Assembly (NCBI GenBank): GCA_031291325.1
Contig: JARLJG010000024.1
Coordinates: forward strand, 1-35,037
Origin: Burkholderiaceae bacterium
Lineage (GTDB): Bacteria > Pseudomonadota > Gammaproteobacteria > Burkholderiales > Burkholderiaceae_D
Reading direction: 5' to 3'
DNA length: 35,037 nucleotides
The notes below the pieces were generated by a model. It did no database searches, was not told where the DNA came from, and worked only from the letters and a program-made list of their open reading frames with translations. Made by a program: the position numbers and the translations under genes. Below, in pieces: positions 1 to 7,823 of this stretch (its first letter is position 1; each line of letters opens with the position of its first letter).

Positions 1-2
1 CC

Positions 3-90
3 CTCCGTCGTTCCCGCGAAAGCGGGAATCCATAAGCCGGTAGCCAAGGCTGACTCACTATGGATTCCCGCCTTCGCGGGAACGACGGAG
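3..90. repeat. Long inverted repeat, dRS3/REP-like element
   Basis: Arms at 3-34 and 59-90 are reverse complements over 32 bases with one mismatch, separated by a 24-base loop. Each arm itself contains a small palindrome of the form TTCCCGCGAAAGCGGGAA. This resembles the short dispersed repeats (dRS3-like or REP-like) found in many beta- and gammaproteobacteria. It lies upstream of hemF and could form a strong hairpin in RNA, acting as a terminator of the gene before the window or as a target for mobile elements. The repeat is seen directly; its role is inferred. Confidence 0.8.
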
Positions 91-211
91 ATTTTGCACA
101 TTCCGTTGATATTTCCCACGCAGTTTGAATCACGCCCGACAATGGCCGGCAGGACGCTTGCGCGCGAGCAGGCTACAATTCGTACCACTTTCCCTTTTTC
201 TGCGTAAACCA

Positions 212-1126
212 ATGGCAACTCCAACCACCCATTCCACAGCCGCTGTCAAAGCCTACCTGCTGGACTTGCATGCCCGCATCGTGGCCGCGCTTGAAGAAGT
301 CGACGGCAAGCCCTTCGTCACCGATGCCTGGCAACGGCAAGAAGGCGGCGGCGGTATCTCGCGCGTGATCGAAGAAGGCAATGTGTTCGAGCGCGGCGGC
401 GTGAATTTTTCCCATGTCGTCGGCAAGAATTTGCCGCCGTCGGCAGCGGCCAATCGCCCCGCCATCGCCGGGCGAGCCTGGGAAGCGATGGGCGTATCGC
501 TGGTGCTGCACCCGCGCAACCCGTATGCGCCGACCACCCATATGAACGTGCGCTTTTTCAATGCCACGGCGGAAGGCCAGGAGCCGGTATGGTGGTTCGG
601 CGGCGGCATGGATTTGACGCCGTATTACGGTTTTGCCGAAGACGCGCAACATTTCCATCAGACCTGCCGCGACGCGTTGGACCCGTATGACGAGGATTTG
701 TACCCGCATTTCAAGCGCTGGTGCGACGAATACTTCTATTTGAAGCATCGCAGCGAACCGCGCGGCATCGGCGGCATCTTCTTCGACGATTTCAACGAAC
801 CGAGATTCGACACCTGTTTTGCGGTGCAGCGCAGCGTCGGCGACCGCTTCCTCGATGCCTACCTGCCTATCCTGCAGCGCCGCAAGGATGCCGCCTATGG
901 CGAAAGGGAGCGCGATTTCCAGGCATATCGGCGCGGACGTTACGTCGAGTTCAATTTAGTGTATGATCGCGGCACTTTGTTCGGTTTGCAATCGGGCGGC
1001 CGCACCGAGTCGATCCTGATGTCCTTGCCGCCTATCGTCAAGTGGCGCTACGATTGGCGTCCCGAAGCGGGCAGTGCCGAAGCAAAACTGTATTCCGACT
1101 TTCTCGTGCATCGGGATTGGGCGTGA
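212..1126 (+). CDS. hemF: Oxygen-dependent coproporphyrinogen III oxidase HemF
   Basis: HemF oxidatively decarboxylates coproporphyrinogen III to protoporphyrinogen IX in the cytoplasm, using oxygen, as a late step of haem synthesis. The 304-residue product has the usual family length. It shows hallmark stretches such as [15 protein letters not shown], the metal and substrate region around [13 protein letters not shown], the GIGGIFFDD segment, and a C-terminal SILMSLPP...WRYDW block. I chose the ATG at 212 because the family N-terminus begins there. The reading frame stays open back to 125, but those extra 29 residues look non-coding and no clear ribosome site decides the start. It is the first gene of a tight operon and its stop overlaps the nadD start by 4 bases. 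Confidence 0.96.
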   Translation: MATPTTHSTAAVKAYLLDLHARIVAALEEVDGKPFVTDAWQRQEGGGGISRVIEEGNVFERGGVNFSHVVGKNLPPSAAANRPAIAGRAWEAMGVSLVLHPRNPYAPTTHMNVRFFNATAEGQEPVWWFGGGMDLTPYYGFAEDAQHFHQTCRDALDPYDEDLYPHFKRWCDEYFYLKHRSEPRGIGGIFFDDFNEPRFDTCFAVQRSVGDRFLDAYLPILQRRKDAAYGERERDFQAYRRGRYVEFNLVYDRGTLFGLQSGGRTESILMSLPPIVKWRYDWRPEAGSAEAKLYSDFLVHRDWA

Positions 1127-1776
1127 CCGAACGCTGTATCGCCCTGCTGGGTGGGAGTTTCGACCCGGTGCATCAAGGGCATGTGGCGCTGGCCCGGTAC
1201 TTTTTCCAACTGCTGACGCCGGACGAAGTGCGGATTATTCCAGCCGGCAATCCCTGGCAAAAAGGTTTATTGCAGGCTTCTGCAGAAGACCGCGTGGCGA
1301 TGATCCGTTGTGCATTCGACACGCAATCGATGCCTGTTTCGATTGACCTGCAGGAAATCCAGCGCCACACTGCGACTTATACGATCGATACCTTGAAGGC
1401 GATCCGCGCGGAACTCGGTCCGCTGGCTTCGATAGTCTTTTTGATCGGCGCCGACCAGTTGCAGCATTTGGACACCTGGCACGACTGGCAGCAGCTTTTC
1501 GAGTATGCGCATCTGTGCGCGGCGTCGCGCCCCGGGTTCGCCACCGATGCCTCGAACATACCGGAGGCGGTCAACCAGGAATTCAGCCGGCGCGCGGCGA
1601 CGCCGGAGCAGATTCGCGGCAGCGCTTGCGGGCTGACCTATTTGGCGAAGGACTTATCGATTGGCATCTCGGCCACCGAGATTCGCACTGCACTGCAACA
1701 TGGGGGAAGATCGGAATTGCTGGTGCCCCCCCAGGTACTAGACTATATTGAATCACATCATCTTTACAAAAGCTAA
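1123..1776 (+). CDS. nadD: Nicotinate-nucleotide adenylyltransferase NadD
   Basis: NadD transfers AMP from ATP to nicotinate mononucleotide, giving deamido-NAD in the NAD synthesis pathway. The nucleotidyltransferase signature is complete: [13 protein letters not shown] with the HxGH-type motif near the N-terminus, and ISATEIR (the ISxTxxR motif) near the C-terminus. The length of 217 residues is typical. I place the start at a GTG at 1123 that overlaps the hemF TGA (GTGA), giving [11 protein letters not shown]. The open frame continues upstream inside hemF but is not conserved protein. The stop is followed with no gap by the rsfS ATG, so translation of the three genes is probably coupled. 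In many bacteria nadD lies beside rsfS, as here. Confidence 0.95.
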   Translation: MTERCIALLGGSFDPVHQGHVALARYFFQLLTPDEVRIIPAGNPWQKGLLQASAEDRVAMIRCAFDTQSMPVSIDLQEIQRHTATYTIDTLKAIRAELGPLASIVFLIGADQLQHLDTWHDWQQLFEYAHLCAASRPGFATDASNIPEAVNQEFSRRAATPEQIRGSACGLTYLAKDLSIGISATEIRTALQHGGRSELLVPPQVLDYIESHHLYKS

Positions 1777-2418
1777 ATGGACATTAAAAAACTGCAAGCG
1801 CTCGTCGTCGACGCCCTCGAAGACGTGAAAGCCCAAGAAATCAACGTATACGACACCAGCCACCTGACCAGCCTGTTCGACCGCATCGCGATCGCTTCCG
1901 GCACCTCGAACCGGCAAACCAAGGCCCTGGCCGCGTCCGTGCGCGACAAGGTGAAAGAAGCGGGCGGCACGATCATCAGCATCGAAGGCGAAGACACCGG
2001 CGAATGGGTGCTGGTCGACCTGGGCGACATGATCGTCCACATCATGCAGCCGGCGATCCGCGCCTACTACCGTCTGGAAGAAATCTGGGGCGAAAAAGAG
2101 GTCAAGCTGGGCGCGGCCAAGCGCACCTCGAAGCGCACTGCTTCGGAACCGATCGATGCCGAAGCCAAACCGAAGAAAACCGCTGGCCGGCATCTGGCTG
2201 CCAGCCAGACGACGGTAGAAGACGCGCCCGCCAAACCGGCGCGCAAGCCTTCCACCCGCAGCGCTGCCGCCAAGACCGACGGCGCAGCGCCCGCCAAGAG
2301 AAAGCCGGCGGCCAAGAAAGCGGTCGGTAAAACCATCAAGGTGGCGGCCACCAAGAGCGCGGTCAGCTCCGCCAAGAAAGCGGCCGCCAAACGCGCGCCG
2401 GCCAAAGCCAAAGCGTAG
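1777..2418 (+). CDS. rsfS: Ribosomal silencing factor RsfS with long Lys/Ala-rich tail
   Basis: RsfS (Iojap/YbeB family) binds ribosomal protein uL14 on the 50S subunit and blocks subunit joining when nutrients are scarce. Residues 1-112 form the family domain, with recognisable stretches DVYDTSHLTSLFD-like (here NVYDTSHLTSLFDR), ASGTSNRQ, GEWVLVDLGDMIVHIM and AYYRLEEIWG. Residues 113-213 are an unusual extension rich in Lys, Ala, Pro and Arg, with histone H1-like pieces such as AKRKPAAKKA and KKAAAKRAPAKAKA. The family is usually 105-130 residues, so this protein is nearly twice the normal size. The ATG directly follows the nadD stop. The tail is strongly basic and probably disordered; binding to rRNA or DNA is an inference. 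Confidence 0.94.
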   Translation: MDIKKLQALVVDALEDVKAQEINVYDTSHLTSLFDRIAIASGTSNRQTKALAASVRDKVKEAGGTIISIEGEDTGEWVLVDLGDMIVHIMQPAIRAYYRLEEIWGEKEVKLGAAKRTSKRTASEPIDAEAKPKKTAGRHLAASQTTVEDAPAKPARKPSTRSAAAKTDGAAPAKRKPAAKKAVGKTIKVAATKSAVSSAKKAAAKRAPAKAKA

Positions 2419-2424
2419 TCCACG

Positions 2425-2895
2425 ATGCAGCTCGTCATCGCTGCAGTCGGTCATAAAATGCCGGCCTGGATCGAGGCCGGCTTCGCCGAGTACGTCAAGC
2501 GCATGCCGGCGGAATGCCGCATCCACCTGAAAGAAATCAAGCCGGTCGAGCGCTCCGGCAGCAAGACCTCCGAAACCGCGATGGCGCTCGAACGCGCCAA
2601 AATCGAAGCGGCGCTGCCCAAAGGCTGCCGCATCGTCACACTCGACGAACGCGGCAAAGACCTGACCACGGTGCAGTTGTCGCAACTGTTGACGCAGTGG
2701 CAGCAAGATGGGCGCGATGTCAGTTTCATCATCGGCGGCGCCGACGGGCTGGATGCCGAATTCAAGGCGCGCGCGGACATGTTGATACGCATTTCCAGCC
2801 TGACCCTGCCGCACGGCATGGTGCGCGTGCTGCTGGCGGAGCAGCTTTACCGCGCCTGGTCGATTACCCAAAATCATCCCTACCACCGGGTGTAA
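2425..2895 (+). CDS. rlmH: 23S rRNA (pseudouridine1915-N3)-methyltransferase RlmH
   Basis: RlmH is a small SPOUT-family enzyme that methylates pseudouridine 1915 in helix 69 of 23S rRNA, using S-adenosylmethionine, on assembled 70S ribosomes. The length of 156 residues is standard. The cofactor-binding knot is visible as [10 protein letters not shown] followed by [18 protein letters not shown], and the protein ends in the conserved ITQNHPYHR-type tail. It begins 6 bases after rsfS and ends 3 bases before maf. The pairing with rsfS, a second factor acting at the ribosomal subunit interface, is a widespread arrangement. Confidence 0.97.
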   Translation: MQLVIAAVGHKMPAWIEAGFAEYVKRMPAECRIHLKEIKPVERSGSKTSETAMALERAKIEAALPKGCRIVTLDERGKDLTTVQLSQLLTQWQQDGRDVSFIIGGADGLDAEFKARADMLIRISSLTLPHGMVRVLLAEQLYRAWSITQNHPYHRV

Positions 2896-2898
2896 GCG

Positions 2899-3519
2899 AT
2901 GCAGCCCACCGAGCAAAAAATCTACCTCGCATCGAAAAGCCCGCGCCGGCGCGAGTTGCTGCGGCAAATCGGCGTCGATTTCGAGCTGCTGCTGTTGCGC
3001 GAACAGCCGCCGCGCGGGCCGGACGTTACCGAACTGGTGCTGCCGGGCGAACATGCCATTGATTACGTGGCCCGGGTCACGCGCGAAAAAGCCGCTTGCG
3101 CGCAGCGCATCGTGCAGGCGCGCAAGCTGCCTGCACGTCCGATCCTGGCAGCCGATACCACGGTCGTGATCGACGACCGCATTCTCGGCAAGCCCGCCGA
3201 CCTGGCCGAAGCGGTCGACATGCTGCGGGCGCTATCGGGCCGCACGCATCAAGTGTTGACCAGCATCGCCGTGAGCTACGGCAAGCAAAGCTGGCAGGTT
3301 ACCCAAAGCTCGGATGTCGCCTTTGCCGCCATGACGGCACAAACCATCGATGCCTATTGCGCAACACGTGAACCGTACGACAAAGCCGGCGGATACGGCA
3401 TCCAGGGGCCCGCCGCCAGCTTTATCGCACACATTTCCGGCAGCTATACAGGTATCATGGGACTCCCTTTATTTGAAACTGCACAACTCTTGAAGCAGGC
3501 AGGCTTACGGATCCTATGA
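2899..3519 (+). CDS. maf: Maf-family nucleotide pyrophosphatase (YhdE type)
   Basis: Maf proteins hydrolyse non-canonical or pyrimidine nucleoside triphosphates to monophosphates and have been linked to septum inhibition. The N-terminus shows the phosphate-binding ASKSPRRRELL motif at residues 11-21. A central ILAADTTVVIDD segment carries the catalytic acid, and the KAGGYGIQG and YTGIMGLPLFET blocks complete the family pattern. The 206-residue length fits, and the sequence looks closer to the dTTP/UTP pyrophosphatase subgroup than to the m7GTP subgroup; that subgroup call is an inference. The stop overlaps the rng start as ATGA, which argues for translational coupling. Confidence 0.93.
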   Translation: MQPTEQKIYLASKSPRRRELLRQIGVDFELLLLREQPPRGPDVTELVLPGEHAIDYVARVTREKAACAQRIVQARKLPARPILAADTTVVIDDRILGKPADLAEAVDMLRALSGRTHQVLTSIAVSYGKQSWQVTQSSDVAFAAMTAQTIDAYCATREPYDKAGGYGIQGPAASFIAHISGSYTGIMGLPLFETAQLLKQAGLRIL

Positions 3520-4979
3520 GCGAAGACATTCTGATCAATATCACGCCGCAAGAAACCCGGGTCGCCCTGATTTTTCAGGGGGCGGTGCAAGAACTTCATA
3601 TCGAGCGCACGCTATCGCGCGGCATGGCCGGCAACGTCTATCTCGGCAAAGTGGTGCGGGTGCTGCCGGGCATGCAATCGGCATTCATCGATATCGGGTT
3701 GGACCGGGCGGCGTTTTTGCACGTGGCCGACATCTGGGAAGCGCGCGGCCACGACGGCCAAGCGGCGTCGCCGATCCCGATCGAACGGCTGTTGTTCGAC
3801 GGCCAGGCGCTGACCGTGCAAGTGATCAAGGACCCGATCGGCACCAAGGGCGCGCGCCTGTCGACGCAGATATCGATTGCCGGGCGGATGCTGGTGTATT
3901 TGCCGCAGGATTCGCACATCGGCATCTCGCAACGCATCGAAAACGAAGCCGAGCGGGAAGCCTTGCGCGGCAAGGTGCAAAAGCTGATGCGCCCGGATGA
4001 AAAAGGCGGATTCATCATCCGCACCATGGCCGAAGACGCGTCCGACACCGATCTGGCGACCGATGTCGAATACCTGCGCAAGACCTGGGCCACCATCACG
4101 CAGCAAGCGAAGAGCCGGCCCGCGCCATCCCTGCTGCACCAGGACTTGAGCCTGGCGCAACGCGTGCTGCGCGACTTCGTCAGCGACGAAACCTCCAGCA
4201 TCCAGGTCGATTCGCGCGAGAATTTCCACATGCTGCAACAATTCGGCCATGCGTTTACGCCATCGGTGCTGCCGCGCCTGATGCATTACACCGGCGAGCG
4301 GCCATTGTTCGAGCTGTACGGCGTGGAAGACGAGATCCAGCGCGCGCTGGGCCGGCGCGTCGACTTGAAATCCGGCGGTTACCTGATCGTCGACCAGACC
4401 GAAGCGATGACCACCATCGACGTCAACACCGGCAGCTTCGTCACCGGGCGCAACTTCGACGACACCATCTTCAAGACCAATCTGGAAGCCGCGCACGCAA
4501 TCGCCCGCCAGTTGCGCCTGCGCAACCTGGGCGGCATCATCATCCTCGATTTCATCGACATGGAAAACGCCGAGCATCGGCAAGCCGTCTTGTCCGAATT
4601 GAACAAGGCGATGTCGCGCGACCGCACCAAAGTGTCGATGTCCGGCTTTTCCGCGCTCGGCCTGGTCGAAACCACGCGCAAGCGCACCCGCGAATCGCTG
4701 GCGCGCATCCTGTGCGAACCGTGCCCTGCCTGCCAAGGCAAGGGCCAAGTCAAGACCGCGCGCACCGTGTGCTATGAAATCCTGCGCGAAGTGCTGCGCG
4801 AAGCCAAGCAATTCAACCCGCGCGAATTCCGCATCCTGGCCTCGCAAGTGGTGGTCGACATGTTCCTGGAAGAAGAATCGCAGCATCTGGCAATGCTGGG
4901 CGACTTCGTCGGCAAGCCGATTTCATTGCAAGTCGAGACGATTTACCATCAAGAGCAATACGACATTATTCTAATGTGA
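3516..4979 (+). CDS. rng: Ribonuclease G
   Basis: RNase G (CafA) is a 5'-end-sensing endoribonuclease that matures the 5' end of 16S rRNA and degrades some mRNAs. At 487 residues it has the RNase G size and lacks the long C-terminal scaffold of RNase E. An S1-type RNA-binding region is at about residues 35-125. The DNase I-like catalytic part shows TIDVNTGSFVTGRN with Asp302 and IIILDFIDM with Asp345, matching the magnesium-binding pair of the family. A zinc-link CEPCPAC follows at 400-406. It is the last gene of the hemF operon; the roughly 200 bases that follow show no strong hairpin terminator. Confidence 0.96.
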   Translation: MSEDILINITPQETRVALIFQGAVQELHIERTLSRGMAGNVYLGKVVRVLPGMQSAFIDIGLDRAAFLHVADIWEARGHDGQAASPIPIERLLFDGQALTVQVIKDPIGTKGARLSTQISIAGRMLVYLPQDSHIGISQRIENEAEREALRGKVQKLMRPDEKGGFIIRTMAEDASDTDLATDVEYLRKTWATITQQAKSRPAPSLLHQDLSLAQRVLRDFVSDETSSIQVDSRENFHMLQQFGHAFTPSVLPRLMHYTGERPLFELYGVEDEIQRALGRRVDLKSGGYLIVDQTEAMTTIDVNTGSFVTGRNFDDTIFKTNLEAAHAIARQLRLRNLGGIIILDFIDMENAEHRQAVLSELNKAMSRDRTKVSMSGFSALGLVETTRKRTRESLARILCEPCPACQGKGQVKTARTVCYEILREVLREAKQFNPREFRILASQVVVDMFLEEESQHLAMLGDFVGKPISLQVETIYHQEQYDIILM

Positions 4980-5180
4980 CGAAATGTCGGCCAATCATGA
5001 CAACAAGGTCACGAGCGCAACTGCCAGACGTAAAGTTGCGTAAGAAATTGTAACAAGTTCACGGCATATCTCTCTCTCGACCGAATATATTGCTACATTT
5101 ATGTCAATAGTCGCCTGGCGCAGGCGGGCATTGACTCAACGCGCGTGAAATTCGCGCCCACGAATTGCAAGCAAAATCGA

Positions 5181-5711
5181 ATGAAAACTTTTCAAGGTTT
5201 GATCGCCTGTTTCACTGTGGCGCTGGCGATGTTGCTGTCGTCCTCAGTGCACGCAATCCCGGTGATGGATGCGGAGCTGGACGATTTCATGGCGCAAGCT
5301 GCCGACGTCAAAAATTCGCTTAGCCTGAGCCCCAATCAACAGCATCTGTGGAGCCAGGTCGAAGCGAAGATGCGCGCCATCGCCGAAGCGCGGCGCCGCC
5401 GCCGCGCAAAATTGCAGACCGACATGAAAAAAGGCTTGAGCGATCCGAGGGCGGAATTGCGCGATTTGGCGAAAACACTTGATGCCGAATACGACCAAAG
5501 CTATCAGGAAAACAAGCAGTTGCGCGAATTGTTTCTCGGCGTAAACGACGCGCTGGACGACAACCAGCGGCAAAAGATCTTGATATTGCTGGCGGATCAG
5601 TTACAACGCGTCGAAGACACTGGCAGCGAATCCAAATGCGAGCAACCGAAAGCACCCAGCACCGGTCGGCCACGGGGCGGCGCCGGTCCCGGTACTCCTC
5701 CGCAACAATAA
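5181..5711 (+). CDS. Spy/CpxP-like periplasmic protein (LTXXQ-type)
   Basis: The 176-residue product starts with a clear Sec signal peptide (MKTFQGLIACFTVALAMLLS..., likely cut after VHA). The mature part is helical and strongly charged. It has an LSPNQQHLW segment and a later LDDNQRQKIL segment, which match the paired LTxxQ-like motifs of the Spy/CpxP chaperone and metal-sensor family. An Arg-rich helix (EARRRRRAKLQ) follows the first motif, and a Pro/Gly-rich tail closes the protein. I chose the ATG at 5181; a GTG at 5145 in the same frame would put 12 residues ahead of the signal peptide. The family role is stress-induced periplasmic chaperoning or metal response. Assignment is by pattern only. 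Confidence 0.7.
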   Translation: MKTFQGLIACFTVALAMLLSSSVHAIPVMDAELDDFMAQAADVKNSLSLSPNQQHLWSQVEAKMRAIAEARRRRRAKLQTDMKKGLSDPRAELRDLAKTLDAEYDQSYQENKQLRELFLGVNDALDDNQRQKILILLADQLQRVEDTGSESKCEQPKAPSTGRPRGGAGPGTPPQQ

Positions 5712-5813
5712 TCAATAAAGTTGCTCTAGCCGCCAAATTTGCGACATACTTCGAGCTTAATGCACGGGAAGCGTGTGAACCGAAAACGCTCTATTTGAGA
5801 GAAGGAGTATCAA

Positions 5814-6263
5814 ATGAAATTACACTCAGCGCATCTTGTTGCCGCAGCGCTTCTGGCGCCTTCGCTGGCTTTTGCCAGTTTAGGCGGAACCGTAGACTCG
5901 GTGCAGGCCGACCAGGTGCAAATGAAGGCGGCTTCGCGCGTCGCCAGCGCCAAAGTCAACTATTCGGTTCACGAAATGCAAGGCGCTTCCGGCACCGTGG
6001 TGCGGGAATATGTGGCAGCAAACGGCACGGTCTTCGGCGTCGCCTGGAGTGGGCCGGTAATGCCGAACCTGCGACAGATTTTCGGCCAATACTTCGAGAC
6101 TTTCGCCAATGCTCCTAGGGTCAAGGTTTCCGGCCACAGCCATTTATTCATTCAGCAAAAGGGGTTGATTGTGCGCTCCAGCGGGCGCATGCGCGCTTTT
6201 AAAGGGAACGCCTATATCCCGACCATGTTGCCGCAAGGCGTCACTGCCGACCAAATACTGTAA
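5814..6263 (+). CDS. Exported DUF2844 protein
   Basis: A 149-residue exported protein with a short signal peptide ending in LAFA and a mature start at SLGGTVDSV. The body matches what I recall of DUF2844: QADQVQMKA near the N-terminus, then YSVHEMQGASGTVVREYV, GTVFGVAWSGPVMPNLRQ and the closing LPQGVTADQI. No catalytic motif is visible and the function is unknown. A strong ribosome site (AAGGAG at 5802-5807) lies six bases before the ATG. The gene ends 11 bases before a DUF3443 lipoprotein gene. These two families commonly occur side by side in Burkholderiales, which suggests a joint role at the outer membrane or in the periplasm. Confidence 0.85.
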   Translation: MKLHSAHLVAAALLAPSLAFASLGGTVDSVQADQVQMKAASRVASAKVNYSVHEMQGASGTVVREYVAANGTVFGVAWSGPVMPNLRQIFGQYFETFANAPRVKVSGHSHLFIQQKGLIVRSSGRMRAFKGNAYIPTMLPQGVTADQIL

Positions 6264-6274
6264 AAGGGGAAATC

Positions 6275-7705
6275 GTGCGTAAACAACTTTATCTCATCGC
6301 GATGCTTGCGGCTGGTTCTCTCCTATTATCCGGTTGTGGCGGCGGTGGCTCGTCGTCGAGCACGTCGGAAACCACGACGACGACTGCAAGTTCAGGGGCA
6401 ACGACGACCACGGCAACGGCAACGACCACCACGGAAGCCGCAACGACGACGACGCAAGCCGCGACAACCACGACCACAGCTGCGACCACCACGAGTACCG
6501 CTGCAACGACCACGACCACGGCTACCACGACCACGACGACCGTTGCAAATACCGTTGCGGTTGTGGTTGACTCCGGCCCAGCAGCGCTAGCCGCTGCAAA
6601 CATTGCGGCGATCAATATGCCGTTTGTCAGCGTGACCATATGTTCGACGACCAACACGACCACTTGCCAAACCATCGACCACATTTTGGTGGACACCGGA
6701 TCTCAGGGTCTCAGAATCCTTTCTACCGTTTTATCGCCCTCGTTGGCGCTAGCGCAAAAGACCGATGCGAGCAGTAATGCAATCGCCGAATGCACAATGT
6801 TTGCAGATGGCTATAGCTGGGGGCCGATCAAGACCGCCAACCTGCAAATCGGCGGCGAAACCGCGAACGGAGTAGCAATACAAGTGATTGGCGATCCGAA
6901 CTATAGTACCGTGCCAAGCCTTTGTTCCAGCACTGGCGGCATATCCGAAAACACGGTGCCGACCTTCGGTTCAAACGGAGTCCTGGGAGTCGGCACGTTT
7001 GCACAGGATTGCGGCGCCGCCTGCGCGACCAACGCCGACACCAACGTCTATTACAGTTGCGCAACTTCAACTACTTGCACTCCCACGACGATGAGTCTGG
7101 CTAACCAGGTGCAAAACCCGGTTTCGCTGTTTGCGACCGATAATAATGGGGTAATCGTCAGCATGGCAGCGATCCCGTCCAACGGAGCAACCACATCCAG
7201 CGGCACCCTGACATTTGGCATTGGGACACAATCGAACAATGCACTGGGTAGTGCGCACGTTTATACGCTCAACGGCGATACGGGCAACTTCATGACGATT
7301 TACAATAACGTATCCTATCCGGATAGCTTTTTGGATACTGGTTCAAACTCCTTGGATTTCAGCGACAGCTCGATTTCCGCATGCAGCTATAGCAGCAACT
7401 TCTATGGTTTTTATTGTCCGACATCGACCTTGAACCTTACGGCGCAAAACGTCGGCGAATCGACGACATTTGAGCCGCCGTATGGCCCCGTCGCCACCGA
7501 AATCGGCACCCCCGTTACAGTCAGCTTTACGATAGGCAATCCGAATAACATTTCTGCGTCGGATAGTGCCTACGGCCAATTGGGAGGGCCAACGGGAAGC
7601 AGCCTATCCACCAGTTTCGACTGGGGACTACCGTTCTTCTTTGGACGAAGCGTATATATTTCCATCCAACCGGCCAACGGGACAGCACCGTACTACGCGT
7701 ATTAA
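6275..7705 (+). CDS. DUF3443 lipoprotein with pepsin-like double DTGS
   Basis: A 476-residue protein starting at GTG 6275 behind the ribosome site AAAGGGGA. The N-terminus is a lipoprotein signal with lipobox LLSGC at 18-21, so Cys21 should carry lipid. Residues 33-89 are a nearly pure Thr/Ala stalk. The rest matches my memory of DUF3443. It holds two DTGS motifs, ILVDTGSQGLRIL (Asp140) and SFLDTGSNSLDF (Asp354), a GVLGVG segment at 235-240, and a C-terminal WGLPFFFGRSVYISI. These resemble, in order, the N-lobe active site, C-lobe active site, FDGILGLG-like strand and final ILG-F strand of pepsin-type aspartic proteases. The family pairing with DUF2844 is known; the protease idea is my inference. 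Cysteine pairs suggest folding in the periplasm or outside the cell. Confidence 0.85.
   Translation: MRKQLYLIAMLAAGSLLLSGCGGGGSSSSTSETTTTTASSGATTTTATATTTTEAATTTTQAATTTTTAATTTSTAATTTTTATTTTTTVANTVAVVVDSGPAALAAANIAAINMPFVSVTICSTTNTTTCQTIDHILVDTGSQGLRILSTVLSPSLALAQKTDASSNAIAECTMFADGYSWGPIKTANLQIGGETANGVAIQVIGDPNYSTVPSLCSSTGGISENTVPTFGSNGVLGVGTFAQDCGAACATNADTNVYYSCATSTTCTPTTMSLANQVQNPVSLFATDNNGVIVSMAAIPSNGATTSSGTLTFGIGTQSNNALGSAHVYTLNGDTGNFMTIYNNVSYPDSFLDTGSNSLDFSDSSISACSYSSNFYGFYCPTSTLNLTAQNVGESTTFEPPYGPVATEIGTPVTVSFTIGNPNNISASDSAYGQLGGPTGSSLSTSFDWGLPFFFGRSVYISIQPANGTAPYYAY
6371..6541 (+). repeat. Low-complexity ACN (Thr) tract encoding a stalk
   Basis: About 57 codons in a row are almost all ACG or ACC, with scattered GCN, encoding the Thr-rich stalk between the lipid-anchored Cys and the folded domain of the DUF3443 protein. 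The repeats are imperfect triplets, so slippage would change stalk length without breaking the frame. Confidence 0.85.
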
Positions 7706-7755
7706 CTAGGTTTATTCCATTTGGAAAAAGAGCGTTTTGCAACACCCCCTTGATT

Positions 7756-7798
7756 GCGTGGATGTGGTTCTATTGTTTTACTCGACCCACATCCACGC
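7756..7798. terminator. Inverted repeat between convergent genes, likely bidirectional terminator
   Basis: GCGTGGATGTGG at 7756-7767 pairs perfectly with CCACATCCACGC at 7787-7798 across a 19-base loop. It sits between the stop of the DUF3443 gene (7705) and the stop of the facing gene (7824). There is no long T-run, only A/T-rich flanks (a short ATTTATTT on the plus side), so it is a weaker candidate than a textbook intrinsic terminator. Confidence 0.55.
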
Positions 7799-7823
7799 CA
7801 ACCAATTTATTTAAGACGACTAT

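Noticed and set aside
1-90. CRISPR-like repeat
   Set aside because: There are only two arms in opposite orientation, with no array of direct repeats and spacers.
125-211. Upstream extension of hemF by 29 codons
   Set aside because: Residues before MATPTT do not resemble the family N-terminus and overlap the leader region; the protein from 212 has normal length.
3612-4886. Minus-strand open frame of 424 codons
   Set aside because: It is antisense to rng, with shadow composition and no motif.
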